A DNA stretch of 32,370 nt from Comamonadaceae bacterium (GCA_947452635.1 CANGEE010000010.1:1-32370); one strand, 5' to 3'; counted from the stretch's first letter, positions 1 through 8,662 are shown. Notes: a model not told the origin generated them from the letters alone. Numbers and translations are program-made.

Positions 1-1358
1 CGTTCAAAGACCGTGTCCACGTCCGCCGGCAAAAAGCCGGGGCCTTGGTCGCTCACGGTCATCTTTGCTTCGCCGTCTTGGATGCTGGCTTCAATCTCGA
101 TCAGTGAGCCAGGTGGCGAGAACTTGGCCGCGTTTTCAAGTAAATTGGAGAACACGCGCTCCATCAAAATGGCATCCATTTCAACCAATGGAAAATTGGG
201 TGGAATGTGCACGCGCACTGTGTGGTTGTCTGTCAGTGACTGGCCCAGGTACTGAATGCCCGCACCCACGACCTCTTCGAGTGAATGCCACTCCAGTCCC
301 AGCGCCATCCGGCCTTGTTCCAGGCGCACGATGTCCAACAGGTTAATCACCATGGTTTTCAGGCGCAAAGCGTTGGTGTAGATATCGCGAGAGACCGAAA
401 GCGCGGGTTCGGCCAGTGCGCCCCCGCCACGGCTGAGTGACTCGGCCAATCCCATGATGACGGTCAATGGCGTTTTCAGGTCGTGAGACAAAGCCGAAAG
501 TATGGTGGCACGCAGTCGTTCGGAGACGCGTTCCAAATCGGCTTGGTTGGCCACTTCGACGTAGTGCAAGCGCTCGATCGTGATCGCCAAAACTGCTCCC
601 AGCGTTTGGGCCAGAGATAAATCATCGGCGCTCAGTGGCACAAGACGTCCGTGCTGTGACAGTGCAAGCACACCACGCACAGCGGCAGAAGCCTTCAGCG
701 GCACATAAATCGAGGCATACCGGGTTGAGGTCATGGCCTCGTTGTGGATGGTCTTGCCGCTGCGAATAGCGTTTTGCGCCAGATGGCGCTCCAGCGGAAA
801 AGGTGCCTGATGGAAAGGATGTTCAAAATCTATCCATCCATCCTGTGCGATCAAAATAGCCGCTGACACATTGAGTTCTTCGCGGAAAAAGTTCTCGCAA
901 ATCTCCTTGACCTGACTGACCGCAATGGCGCCGGCCAATTGGCTCGCCGTGTCATAAAGCGCACGTGTGCGAACCTCGCGTTGAAGGGCTTGACGCTCTT
1001 TGTCCTTGAGTCCGGCCGACATTTGACCGCTGATCAAGCCGGTGATGAGCATCACCGCAAAGGTGACCAAATACTGCGAGTTTTCGACCGTGAGCGAGAA
1101 ACGCGGCGGTACAAATAAAACATCAAAAAGAAGAACGGATACAACGGCCGCGGCAATGGCACCCGCTCGTCCCAGTGTCACAGATACAAAAAGCACCACC
1201 AGCAAAAACAACATCACAATGTTGGCCAGGTCCAGGTGCCCAATGAGTGGATCCATCAGCATTGCGCTGAGGCTGCAGACCATCACTGACCATGCAGTTT
1301 TTTGCCAAGTGCTCAGTTGCTCTGTGCGGGCTAATACAGTCGTGATTCTGAAGGACAT
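1..1358 (-). CDS. Sensor histidine kinase, KdpD C-terminal-like (DUF4118-type membrane region, GAF-like, HisKA, HATPase); partial at the window edge
   Basis: Hand translation of the minus strand from ATG at 1358: MSFRITTVLARTEQLSTW..., a hydrophobic N-terminal block, H-box ILSALSHDLKTPLTVIMG, N-box NLLENAAKFSPPG and G1 box SDQGPGFLPAD. No stop before base 1. Missing from the ORF track because it is open-ended. Confidence 0.9.
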   Translation of the reverse strand, partial: MSFRITTVLARTEQLSTWQKTAWSVMVCSLSAMLMDPLIGHLDLANIVMLFLLVVLFVSVTLGRAGAIAAAVVSVLLFDVLFVPPRFSLTVENSQYLVTFAVMLITGLISGQMSAGLKDKERQALQREVRTRALYDTASQLAGAIAVSQVKEICENFFREELNVSAAILIAQDGWIDFEHPFHQAPFPLERHLAQNAIRSGKTIHNEAMTSTRYASIYVPLKASAAVRGVLALSQHGRLVPLSADDLSLAQTLGAVLAITIERLHYVEVANQADLERVSERLRATILSALSHDLKTPLTVIMGLAESLSRGGGALAEPALSVSRDIYTNALRLKTMVINLLDIVRLEQGRMALGLEWHSLEEVVGAGIQYLGQSLTDNHTVRVHIPPNFPLVEMDAILMERVFSNLLENAAKFSPPGSLIEIEASIQDGEAKMTVSDQGPGFLPADVDTVFE

Positions 1359-1769
1359 TTCTTTTCCGAGTCTCTTGATGCTAGCGGGTAAGTTGAAAAA
1401 AAGTTGTAAAAATTCAGGCCCTCTCGTGCAGGCGGGTGCTTGCCTCACCAGCAAGCAAGAAGGTGCTGAAAACAAAATGATCCATGCCACCCGAAATCCA
1501 CAGTCACTGCGGGGGGCATCAGGGCGTCACTTCATCAGACACGCCATAAAAAACGCTGGAATAATTGCCTGTGAGACATCCTCCAGACCATCTTGTTCAG
1601 TCGCCATTTGCGCCGCCGATTCCGACCCGTCTGATCCCCTTCAAATGCGACCACCGCGCCACTTGAGATTTCACCCTGGGGTGATGTTCCTGCCTGACTG
1701 TGTGTCACAAGTCATGACCGCAGTGCGGAAAATCTGCGCATGACCCAGAAAATCAGGTCCAATAGGGCC

Positions 1770-1988
1770 ATGTCTTCTGAATCCCTTACCGATGAGCGCT
1801 TGATGGCGCTGGAAATCAAATCCAGCTATGCCGAGGATCTGCTGGAGCAATTGAATCACTTGGTTTATGAACAACAGCGCCAGATCGATGCCTTGCTGGC
1901 CGAGGTCGGTCAACTGCGCCGGCAAATGCCTGAGGGTGGCCCTGCGGGCGAGCGCAATCTGCGCGACGAGTTGCCCCCGCATTACTGA
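1770..1988 (+). CDS. slyX: SlyX family protein
   Basis: MSSESLTDERLMALEIKSSYAEDLLEQLN...ELPPHY: short coiled coil with the SlyX-type PPHY C-terminus. The ORF is open from 1740; the 1770 start aligns better with known SlyX. Confidence 0.8.
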   Translation: MSSESLTDERLMALEIKSSYAEDLLEQLNHLVYEQQRQIDALLAEVGQLRRQMPEGGPAGERNLRDELPPHY

Positions 1989-1997
1989 GGCCACCGC

Positions 1998-3068
1998 ATG
2001 CAACTGGACACTTTGCGTGCGCGATTAAGGGCCTGGGGTGCCAACCCCCAGCACGAGGCCCGGGTGCTGCGCCTGTGGAGCCAGGCGCTGCCGCAAGACA
2101 GTGGACGCCGCGCACTGAGCAGCTTCATGCCGGCTTCCCTGCGCAATGCTTTGCCCGAACTCAGCGCGCAATTGGCGGCCTTGGCCACTTTGCATTCGCA
2201 GCATCCGGCCGAAGACGGTTCTTCGCGTTTGCTGATTCGGCTGCATGACGGTCAAACGGTAGAAAGCGTGCTCTTGCCGCGCGATGGTCTGTGCGTGTCC
2301 AGCCAGGTCGGTTGCGCGGTAGGCTGTGTGTTTTGCATGACCGGCAAAGAAGGCTTGGTTCGCCAAGTCACGGGCGCGGAGATCGTGGCGCAGGTGGCTT
2401 TGGCGCGCACCCTGCGCCCGGTGAAAAAAGTCGTCTTCATGGGCATGGGCGAGCCTTCGCATAACTTAGACAACGTGATGCAGGCCATTGAACTGCTGGG
2501 CACGCAGGGCCATATCGGCCACAAGAACTTGGTGTTCTCGACCGTGGGCGACGAGCGCGCTTTTGCCTTGCTGCCCCAAGGCCGTGTGCAACCGGCCATG
2601 GCCTTGTCGCTGCATACGACCCGCGACGATTTACGCGCCCAGCTGCTGCCCAAGGCACCGCGCATCCGCGTGCAAGATTTGGTGGACATGGCTGAGGTGT
2701 ATGCCCGCAGCACCGGCTACCCGATCCAATACCAATGGACACTGCTCGAAGGCATCAACGACACCGAAGAGGAAATCGACGGCATAGTGCGTTTGCTGCA
2801 CGGCAAGTACGCGCTGATGAACATGATCCCCTACAACGCGGTGGACGATCTGCCTTTCAAGCGCCCGAGCTGGGAGCGCGCCGCACAGATTGCGCGCCAA
2901 TTGCACCAGCGCGGTATTTTGACCAAGCTGCGCCAGTCGGCAGGCCAAGATGTGGAAGGCGGTTGCGGCCAACTGCGCGCCCGCGCCATGGCTCCCAGGC
3001 AGCCGATGCCAACGTCGGCTGTGGCCGCAACGGCCAAGCGTTTCCCCGTGAAAGTCAGCCGTGCTTGA
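1998..3068 (+). CDS. RlmN/Cfr-family radical SAM RNA methyltransferase, probable RlmN-like paralog
   Basis: LCVSSQVGCAVGCVFC (CxxxCxxC cluster plus the upstream Cys), MGMGEPSHNLDNV, ALSLHTTRDDLR, and GQDVEGGCGQL with the C-terminal catalytic Cys. Confidence 0.88.
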   Translation: MQLDTLRARLRAWGANPQHEARVLRLWSQALPQDSGRRALSSFMPASLRNALPELSAQLAALATLHSQHPAEDGSSRLLIRLHDGQTVESVLLPRDGLCVSSQVGCAVGCVFCMTGKEGLVRQVTGAEIVAQVALARTLRPVKKVVFMGMGEPSHNLDNVMQAIELLGTQGHIGHKNLVFSTVGDERAFALLPQGRVQPAMALSLHTTRDDLRAQLLPKAPRIRVQDLVDMAEVYARSTGYPIQYQWTLLEGINDTEEEIDGIVRLLHGKYALMNMIPYNAVDDLPFKRPSWERAAQIARQLHQRGILTKLRQSAGQDVEGGCGQLRARAMAPRQPMPTSAVAATAKRFPVKVSRA

Positions 3069-4443
3069 TTTTCTCCAGCCCAGCCAGCCCTTGCGCATCG
3101 GTTGCGGTGCGGGGTTTTCAGGGGACCGCACCGATGCGGCAGGCCCGGTGGTGCAAGACCTGTTGGCGGGTTTGCAAAGCCAGGGCGGCCATGCGGTCTT
3201 GATTTTTGAAACCTTGGCCGAACGCACTTTGGCCTTGGCGCAACTGGCGCGCCGCGCCGACCCGCAAGCCGGTTACGAGCCATTGCTGATGGACCTGCTG
3301 CGCCCGGTGTTGGCCAGCTGTCTGGCGCATGGCATTCGCATCGTCAGCAACTTTGGTGCGGCCCATCCGCAGGCCGCTGCGCAGGCTATTTTTCAATTGG
3401 CGCAGGACTTGCAATTGGCCCCACCCCGCATCGCCGTGGTGGTGGGAGACGATGTGCGCGAACACCCTGCAGTGCAATCGCGCGCCCGCACCCTGGCCAG
3501 CCCCTTGGTCAGTGCCAACGCCTACTTGGGCGCGCAAGCCATTGCCGATGCCTTGAACCATGGCGCGCAGATCGTGGTCTGCGGCCGGGTGGCCGACCCG
3601 GCGTTGACGCTCGGCCCAGCATGGGCGCACTACGGCTGGGCGCTGGACGACTGGAACGCTTTGGCTGGTGCCACCATGGCCGGCCATTTGCTCGAATGCG
3701 GCGCGCAGGTGACTGGTGGCTATTACGCCGACCCGGGCTTTAAAGACTTGCCCGATCTGGCGCATGTGGGCTTTCCGATTGCGCAGATCGAGGCTGATGG
3801 CAGCTGCACCTTGAGCAAGCCTGCGGGCACGGGTGGGCGCATCGACCTGCACACCGTGAAAGAACAACTGCTGTACGAGATTGACAACCCAGCCGCCTAC
3901 ATCACCCCCGATGTGGTGGCCGACATCACCACTGCGCGTGTCACCGCGCTCGGCCCCGATCGGGTGCAATTGAGCGGCGTGACAGGACACCCCCGTCCAG
4001 CCGATCTCAAGGTGAACTTGTGCCAAGAAAACGGCTGGTTGGCCGAAGCCGAAATATCGTACGCGGGTGCCCGCGCCGAGGCCCGCGCCCGTTTGGCCGC
4101 CGCCGTGGTGCGCGAACGCTTGCCGCATTTGGCGCTGCGGGTGGACTTGATGGGTGTGGCCAGTTTGTGGATGGATGACACCGGCGTGGCCCTGGCCGCT
4201 TTGCCCGATCAAGGCGGCACCGATGTGCGTTTGCGCATGGCCACCGCGCATGCCGACAAGGCCCTGGCCGAGCAGTTGTTGCGCGAAGTGACCGCCTTGT
4301 ACACCTGCGGCCCTGCGGGCGGCGGCGGTGTGCGCACCGCACTGCGCCCACGCCTGGGTTTGGTGTCTTGTGTGTTGCCGCGTGAGGGCATCCCGAGTCG
4401 TTTTGAAATGGTTGAACCGCTGACGGCGGGACAGGGGGGATGA
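3061..4443 (+). CDS. Acyclic terpene utilization AtuA family protein (DUF1446)
   Basis: LRIGCGAGFSGDRTDAA...ETLAERTLALAQ...RIVSNFGAAHPQAAA...GRVADPALTLGPA. GTG start overlaps the upstream gene by 8 nt. Confidence 0.85.
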   Translation: MLDFLQPSQPLRIGCGAGFSGDRTDAAGPVVQDLLAGLQSQGGHAVLIFETLAERTLALAQLARRADPQAGYEPLLMDLLRPVLASCLAHGIRIVSNFGAAHPQAAAQAIFQLAQDLQLAPPRIAVVVGDDVREHPAVQSRARTLASPLVSANAYLGAQAIADALNHGAQIVVCGRVADPALTLGPAWAHYGWALDDWNALAGATMAGHLLECGAQVTGGYYADPGFKDLPDLAHVGFPIAQIEADGSCTLSKPAGTGGRIDLHTVKEQLLYEIDNPAAYITPDVVADITTARVTALGPDRVQLSGVTGHPRPADLKVNLCQENGWLAEAEISYAGARAEARARLAAAVVRERLPHLALRVDLMGVASLWMDDTGVALAALPDQGGTDVRLRMATAHADKALAEQLLREVTALYTCGPAGGGGVRTALRPRLGLVSCVLPREGIPSRFEMVEPLTAGQGG

Positions 4444-4823
4444 ACGTGCGCAATACCGAAGCGCTGGCCGACACCCTGACCGTGCCCCTGGACCGTTTGG
4501 CCCACGGCCGCACCGGCGACAAAGGCAATCGCTCCAACATCAGCGTGATTGCCTGGCGCGAAGAATTTTGGCCGGTGCTGCTGGCCCAAGTCACCGAAGA
4601 ACGCGTGGCGGCCTTGATGGCCACGCGCAAGCCCACGCGGGTGCAGCGCTATGAATTGCCGTATTTGCACGCCCTGAACTTTGTGCTGGACGATGTGCTC
4701 GACGGCGGCGTGAACAGCGCGCTGAATTTAGACAGCCATGGCAAGTCACTCAGTTACTGGCTGCTCAGCTTGAACGTGCAAGTACCCCGCGCCTGGACCC
4801 CTTGGCTGGCTGGGCCTGCTTGA
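4440..4823 (+). CDS. AtuA-associated C-terminal-domain protein (AtuA ferredoxin-like domain) as a separate ORF
   Basis: LDRLAHGRTGDKGNRSNISVIAWRE...RYELPYLHALNFVLDDVLDGGVNSALNLDSHGKSLS. ATGA overlap with the AtuA stop codon. Confidence 0.8.
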   Translation: MNVRNTEALADTLTVPLDRLAHGRTGDKGNRSNISVIAWREEFWPVLLAQVTEERVAALMATRKPTRVQRYELPYLHALNFVLDDVLDGGVNSALNLDSHGKSLSYWLLSLNVQVPRAWTPWLAGPA

Positions 4824-4837
4824 AGAGCCCCAGCCAA
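4802..4837. terminator. Putative bidirectional terminator hairpin between convergent genes
   Basis: TTGGCTGG (4802-4809) and CCAGCCAA (4830-4837) are perfect 8-bp arms. An alternative inner pairing is GGCTGGGC (4808-4815) with GCCCCAGCC (4827-4835). It spans the 18-bp gap between convergent stop codons and is followed by AAAA. Confidence 0.5.
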
Positions 4838-4841
4838 AAGC

Positions 4842-6059
4842 TCAAGCCTTCAGTGCAAAACCGGCCACCGTTTTGTAGTGGTCAGAAATAGCGCGCAATT
4901 CCTCTTGGCTGATCAAGTCGTCAATGTGGTTGAAGGGCTGGCCATGGCTGAGTTCGTCGGCCTTCATGATGATGAAATCGGGCGGCACGGTGCGGTTGGT
5001 TTGCACCACCTTGGCGGTGGGGGCCAGGCGCAAGGCTTCGTAGGCTTGAAAAGCTGCGGTGACGTCAGGCTGCTGCGTCAGGCAGTCGACCATGGTGCGT
5101 GCATCGATCAGCGCTTGGGCTGAGCCGTTGGAGCCGCGCGGGTACATGGGATGGGCGGCGTCGCCCATCAGGGTTATGCGGCCTTGGCTCCAAAAGGGCA
5201 GAGCGTCTTTGTCGACCATCGGGTACTCAAAAACAGACTCGGCTTGCAAAATCAAATTGTGGACATCCAAAAACGGAAACTTCCAGTCCTTGAAAATTTC
5301 AGCGCAGACCGCCGGATCGCCGGCTTTGTTCCAGTCGTTCATGGCGGCATCGGGGCGTTGCAATTCGGCCACCCAGTTGATGAGTTGATTGCCTTGCCCG
5401 TCCACGTTGTCGACGATGGGGTAGATCACCATCTTGCCCGCTTCCACCGTGCCAATGCGCAAATAGCTTTTGCCCGTCAAGATGGGCTTGTGCACCGTCA
5501 CGCCGCGCCAGGTGTTGATGCCGGCAAAGCAGACTTTGTCATCCGGGTGCATCTGTTTGCGCACCGCTGAGTTCACGCCATCGCAGGCCACCGCGCTGTC
5601 GCTGTGGACGGTGCGTTGGCTGCCGTCGCTCAAAGTGAATTGCAGGGTGACACCATCAGCGTCTTGGCTGAAACCGGTGCAGCGGTGGCCGGTGTGCACA
5701 TGCGCTGCGCCCAAGCGCTGCAACACCGCTTCAAACAAAATGCGATGCAGCTTGCCACGGTGAATGCCAATCTCGGGCAGGGCATAACCGGCATGGCGGC
5801 CACGCGCTTCACGGTACACATACTGGCCGTGGCGGGTGTAGAACACGCTCTCCAAATTTTCAATGCCCGCCGCTTCCAATTCGGCTTGCACACCCAAAGC
5901 GGCCAGCTCTTTCATGCCGTGCGGCAGCAGGGTGATGCCCACGCCAATTTCTTTGACCTCCGGCACACTTTCGTACACCTCGCAGGCCATGCCTTTTTGG
6001 TGCAGGCCCAGGGCCAAACTCAGGCCGGCAATACCGCCGCCAATGATGGAAATGGTCAT
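4842..6059 (-). CDS. FAD-dependent monooxygenase (PhzS/salicylate-hydroxylase-like)
   Basis: MTISIIGGGIAGLSLALGLHQKG (Rossmann GxGxxG), ACDGVNSAVRK, ITLMGDAAHPMYPRGSNGSAQALIDA. A TTG start at 6065 is also possible. Confidence 0.85.
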   Translation of the reverse strand: MTISIIGGGIAGLSLALGLHQKGMACEVYESVPEVKEIGVGITLLPHGMKELAALGVQAELEAAGIENLESVFYTRHGQYVYREARGRHAGYALPEIGIHRGKLHRILFEAVLQRLGAAHVHTGHRCTGFSQDADGVTLQFTLSDGSQRTVHSDSAVACDGVNSAVRKQMHPDDKVCFAGINTWRGVTVHKPILTGKSYLRIGTVEAGKMVIYPIVDNVDGQGNQLINWVAELQRPDAAMNDWNKAGDPAVCAEIFKDWKFPFLDVHNLILQAESVFEYPMVDKDALPFWSQGRITLMGDAAHPMYPRGSNGSAQALIDARTMVDCLTQQPDVTAAFQAYEALRLAPTAKVVQTNRTVPPDFIIMKADELSHGQPFNHIDDLISQEELRAISDHYKTVAGFALKA

Positions 6060-6061
6060 GC

Positions 6062-7075
6062 TCAATCTGCCTTGATGTGTTGGGTTTTGATCAGTTGGGC
6101 CCAGCGGTTGGCGTCACGCTCGACCACGCGGCCAAATTCTTGGGGGGTGCTGCCAGCAGGGTCCATGCCTTGTGTTTGAAAGGCTTTTTGGGTTTCGTCA
6201 CTTTTCAAAATCAGATTGATTTCGCGGTTGAACAAGGCCACGGTCTCTGCCGGCGTGCCTTTGGGGGCGAACACGCCGTACCACATGTCCACATTGACTT
6301 GGCCCGCTTTGGCTTCGGCCAGGGTTGGGACATCAGGCAGGAGGGCATGCCGCTTGTCACTGCCAATGCCCAGCGCCACCAGACGGCCTGAGCGGATGTG
6401 TGGCAAGGCCACATGGATCGGCAAGAACATGGCGTCCACCTGACCGCCGAGCAAATCGGTCACGGCCGGGCCAGTGCCTCGGTAAGGAATGTGCGTCAAA
6501 AATACCCCGGCGGTGTTTTTGAACAGTTCCATGGACAAATGGTGCGGTGTGCCCACACCGGGTGAGGCGTAGTTGATGAACCCGGGGCGTGCTTTGGCCG
6601 ACTTGACCAGTTCGCCCGCCGTGCTGAAACCGGATTTGGGGTGCGTCACCAACAGCAATTGGCCCCAACTGCTGAGCGTCACCGGTATCAGGTCGGTCAC
6701 CGGGTCAAAGTTCAGTGCGGGGTACAGGCTGCGGTTCATCACCAAAGTGTTGACGCTGACCAGCCAGGTATTGCCGTCGGGCGCGGCGCGCACCACGGCT
6801 TCGGTGCCGATGTTGCCGGAAGCCCCCACCCGGTTGTCCACCACCACCGGGCGATTGAGTTTGAGCGACAACTTGGGGCCGATGGTGCGGGCGATCAAGT
6901 CAATGCCGGTGCCCGGGGTGAAGGGGACGATGAGTTTGATGGGCACGCCAGAAGTCGTTGCAGGCGCTGTTTGCGCCAAGGACGCGCCGGTGAACAGGAC
7001 CCCTGCGCTCAGCCAAGCCAAGACGTAAAGCCATCGACCAGGCAGGTTCAGGGTGCGTGAAAAAAGTCGCTGCAT
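6062..7075 (-). CDS. Bug-family (TctC-like) tripartite tricarboxylate transporter substrate-binding protein
   Basis: Signal peptide, then IKLIVPFTPGTGIDLIARTIGPKLS...VVVDNRVGASGNIGTEAVVRAAPDG...TDLLGGQVDAMF, a typical Bug fold pattern. Confidence 0.9.
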   Translation of the reverse strand: MQRLFSRTLNLPGRWLYVLAWLSAGVLFTGASLAQTAPATTSGVPIKLIVPFTPGTGIDLIARTIGPKLSLKLNRPVVVDNRVGASGNIGTEAVVRAAPDGNTWLVSVNTLVMNRSLYPALNFDPVTDLIPVTLSSWGQLLLVTHPKSGFSTAGELVKSAKARPGFINYASPGVGTPHHLSMELFKNTAGVFLTHIPYRGTGPAVTDLLGGQVDAMFLPIHVALPHIRSGRLVALGIGSDKRHALLPDVPTLAEAKAGQVNVDMWYGVFAPKGTPAETVALFNREINLILKSDETQKAFQTQGMDPAGSTPQEFGRVVERDANRWAQLIKTQHIKAD

Positions 7076-7122
7076 AGGATGCTTTCAGTTCAAATGGGTT
7101 TGGATTATTCCATGGGCACACC

Positions 7123-7695
7123 TCAGCGCGTGTGCGAAACCCAAATCAGCTTATCCAGGGGCAGGCCAAAGGCCTGGGCTTGACGCAGCAGGGTGTCTTT
7201 GAGCGCCGGGTCCAGTTGTTTGTCACGCGCCAAAATCCACAGGTAATCGCGGTCCGGGCCCACCACCATCGACCAGCGGTACGCTGGGTCCAGCGCCACC
7301 ACATGGTAGCCGCCATAAAACGGCTCAAAAAAGGAGACCTTGAGCGAGCCGCGATCGGACTCGCCAGTGAACAAGGCTTTGCCAACGGCTTCTTTCCATT
7401 CATTTTTGACGGTGTTGAAGCCGCGATTGATCACTTGCACCGAGCCATCGGCCTGCACTTTGTAGCTGGCGCTGACGTCGGTGAGGTTGCGCTCAAACGA
7501 ATGGTCTAAGCGTGCGATCTCGTACCAAGTGCCTTGGTAGCGTTGCACATCAAACGACGTGACCGACTGCAAGCCCTCAGGAGGCGCGGTACTGCAAGCG
7601 CTGATCAAGGCCGTCAAGCCGACTGCGACCATGGCCCCAATCCTGGGCCAAAGGGGGTTTCGCCAAACACGGCGTGAATCAACTGAGCAGGTCAT
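7123..7695 (-). CDS. blc: Outer-membrane lipoprotein lipocalin, Blc-like
   Basis: Lipobox ...LISAC-STAP; DVQRYQGTWYEIARLDHSFERNLTDVSASY lipocalin GxW signature; C-terminal DYLWILARDKQLD. Confidence 0.85.
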   Translation of the reverse strand: MTCSVDSRRVWRNPLWPRIGAMVAVGLTALISACSTAPPEGLQSVTSFDVQRYQGTWYEIARLDHSFERNLTDVSASYKVQADGSVQVINRGFNTVKNEWKEAVGKALFTGESDRGSLKVSFFEPFYGGYHVVALDPAYRWSMVVGPDRDYLWILARDKQLDPALKDTLLRQAQAFGLPLDKLIWVSHTR

Positions 7696-8585
7696 GGGGT
7701 CCACTTTCTTTGCGGTAAATGCAGCAGGCCGCTGGCCAGACCGGTGCCCATCAAAATCACAGCGCCGCACAGCAGCATCCAGGCGGTGATGTGTTCGTGC
7801 AGCAGCAGCACGCCGTAGGCAATGGCAAACACCGGAATCAAGAACGTCACGGTGAGCGCCTTGGCGGGGCCCGCGTTCTCAATCAAACGAAAATACAAGA
7901 TGTACGCAATGCCGGTGCACAGCACACCCGCCGTGACCAACGAGGCCCAGGCGGGCGCGCTGGGCATCTGGTCGGGCCGTGCGAACAGCGCCGGCAGGGC
8001 CAGCACCAAACTGGCACCGCATTGGCTGCCAGTGGCCGTCGCCAGTGCCGGCACATGGGCAATGTAGCGCTTGGCAAAAGTGGCCGAAAAGGCGTAACTG
8101 AGGGTGGCCAGCAAACAAGCGGCCACAGCCCACAGCGGGGCGATGCCCGAAGCATTGGGTTTGAAGTCCGCCTCGCCACTCGCCAGCAGCAGCACGCCCC
8201 CAAAGCCCATCAGCAAGCCCGCGGTGCGCGACAGGCTGGGTTTGTCACCCAGCCACAGCCACGCCACCCCTGCGCCAAACAGCGGCACGGTGGCGTTCAT
8301 GATGGAGGACAAGCCCGTGGTGATGTGCTGCACCGCGAACGCATACAAGGCAAAGGGCAGGGCGGAGTTGAAGACGCCAACAAAGAACACCGGCTTCCAG
8401 TGGGCCCACAGCACCTGGCTTTGGCCGCGCCCGTAAAGCAGCGGCAATAAAAACAATGCCGCGATGCTCACCCGCAGCGCGGCTGTGGGCAGCGCGCCAA
8501 ACTCGACAGCTGCAGTGCGCATGAACAAGAAAGACGCGCCCCAAATCATGGCCAGCAACAAAAAATCGGTTTTCCAGCGTGGCAT
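7692..8585 (-). CDS. EamA-family (DMT superfamily) transporter
   Basis: MPRWKTDFLLLAMIWGASFLFMRTAAVEFG..., multiple hydrophobic helices and EamA repeats. The ORF track extends the start upstream to 8783; ATG at 8585 fits the family start. Confidence 0.88.
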   Translation of the reverse strand: MPRWKTDFLLLAMIWGASFLFMRTAAVEFGALPTAALRVSIAALFLLPLLYGRGQSQVLWAHWKPVFFVGVFNSALPFALYAFAVQHITTGLSSIMNATVPLFGAGVAWLWLGDKPSLSRTAGLLMGFGGVLLLASGEADFKPNASGIAPLWAVAACLLATLSYAFSATFAKRYIAHVPALATATGSQCGASLVLALPALFARPDQMPSAPAWASLVTAGVLCTGIAYILYFRLIENAGPAKALTVTFLIPVFAIAYGVLLLHEHITAWMLLCGAVILMGTGLASGLLHLPQRKWTP

Positions 8586-8662
8586 GGCGGTGGCAGTGGT
8601 CAGTCGGTCGGTGGTGGGCCTCGTGCAGGTGCTCAAATAAGCTGCACGCGAATGCCATGCAT

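Noticed and set aside
1042-1743. 233-aa plus-strand ORF
   Set aside because: Mostly antisense to the histidine kinase that the ORF track omitted; sequence is non-globular and shows no family motif.
3118-4251. 377-aa minus-strand ORF
   Set aside because: Antisense to the AtuA gene, no domain signature, and incompatible with the strong AtuA motifs on the plus strand.
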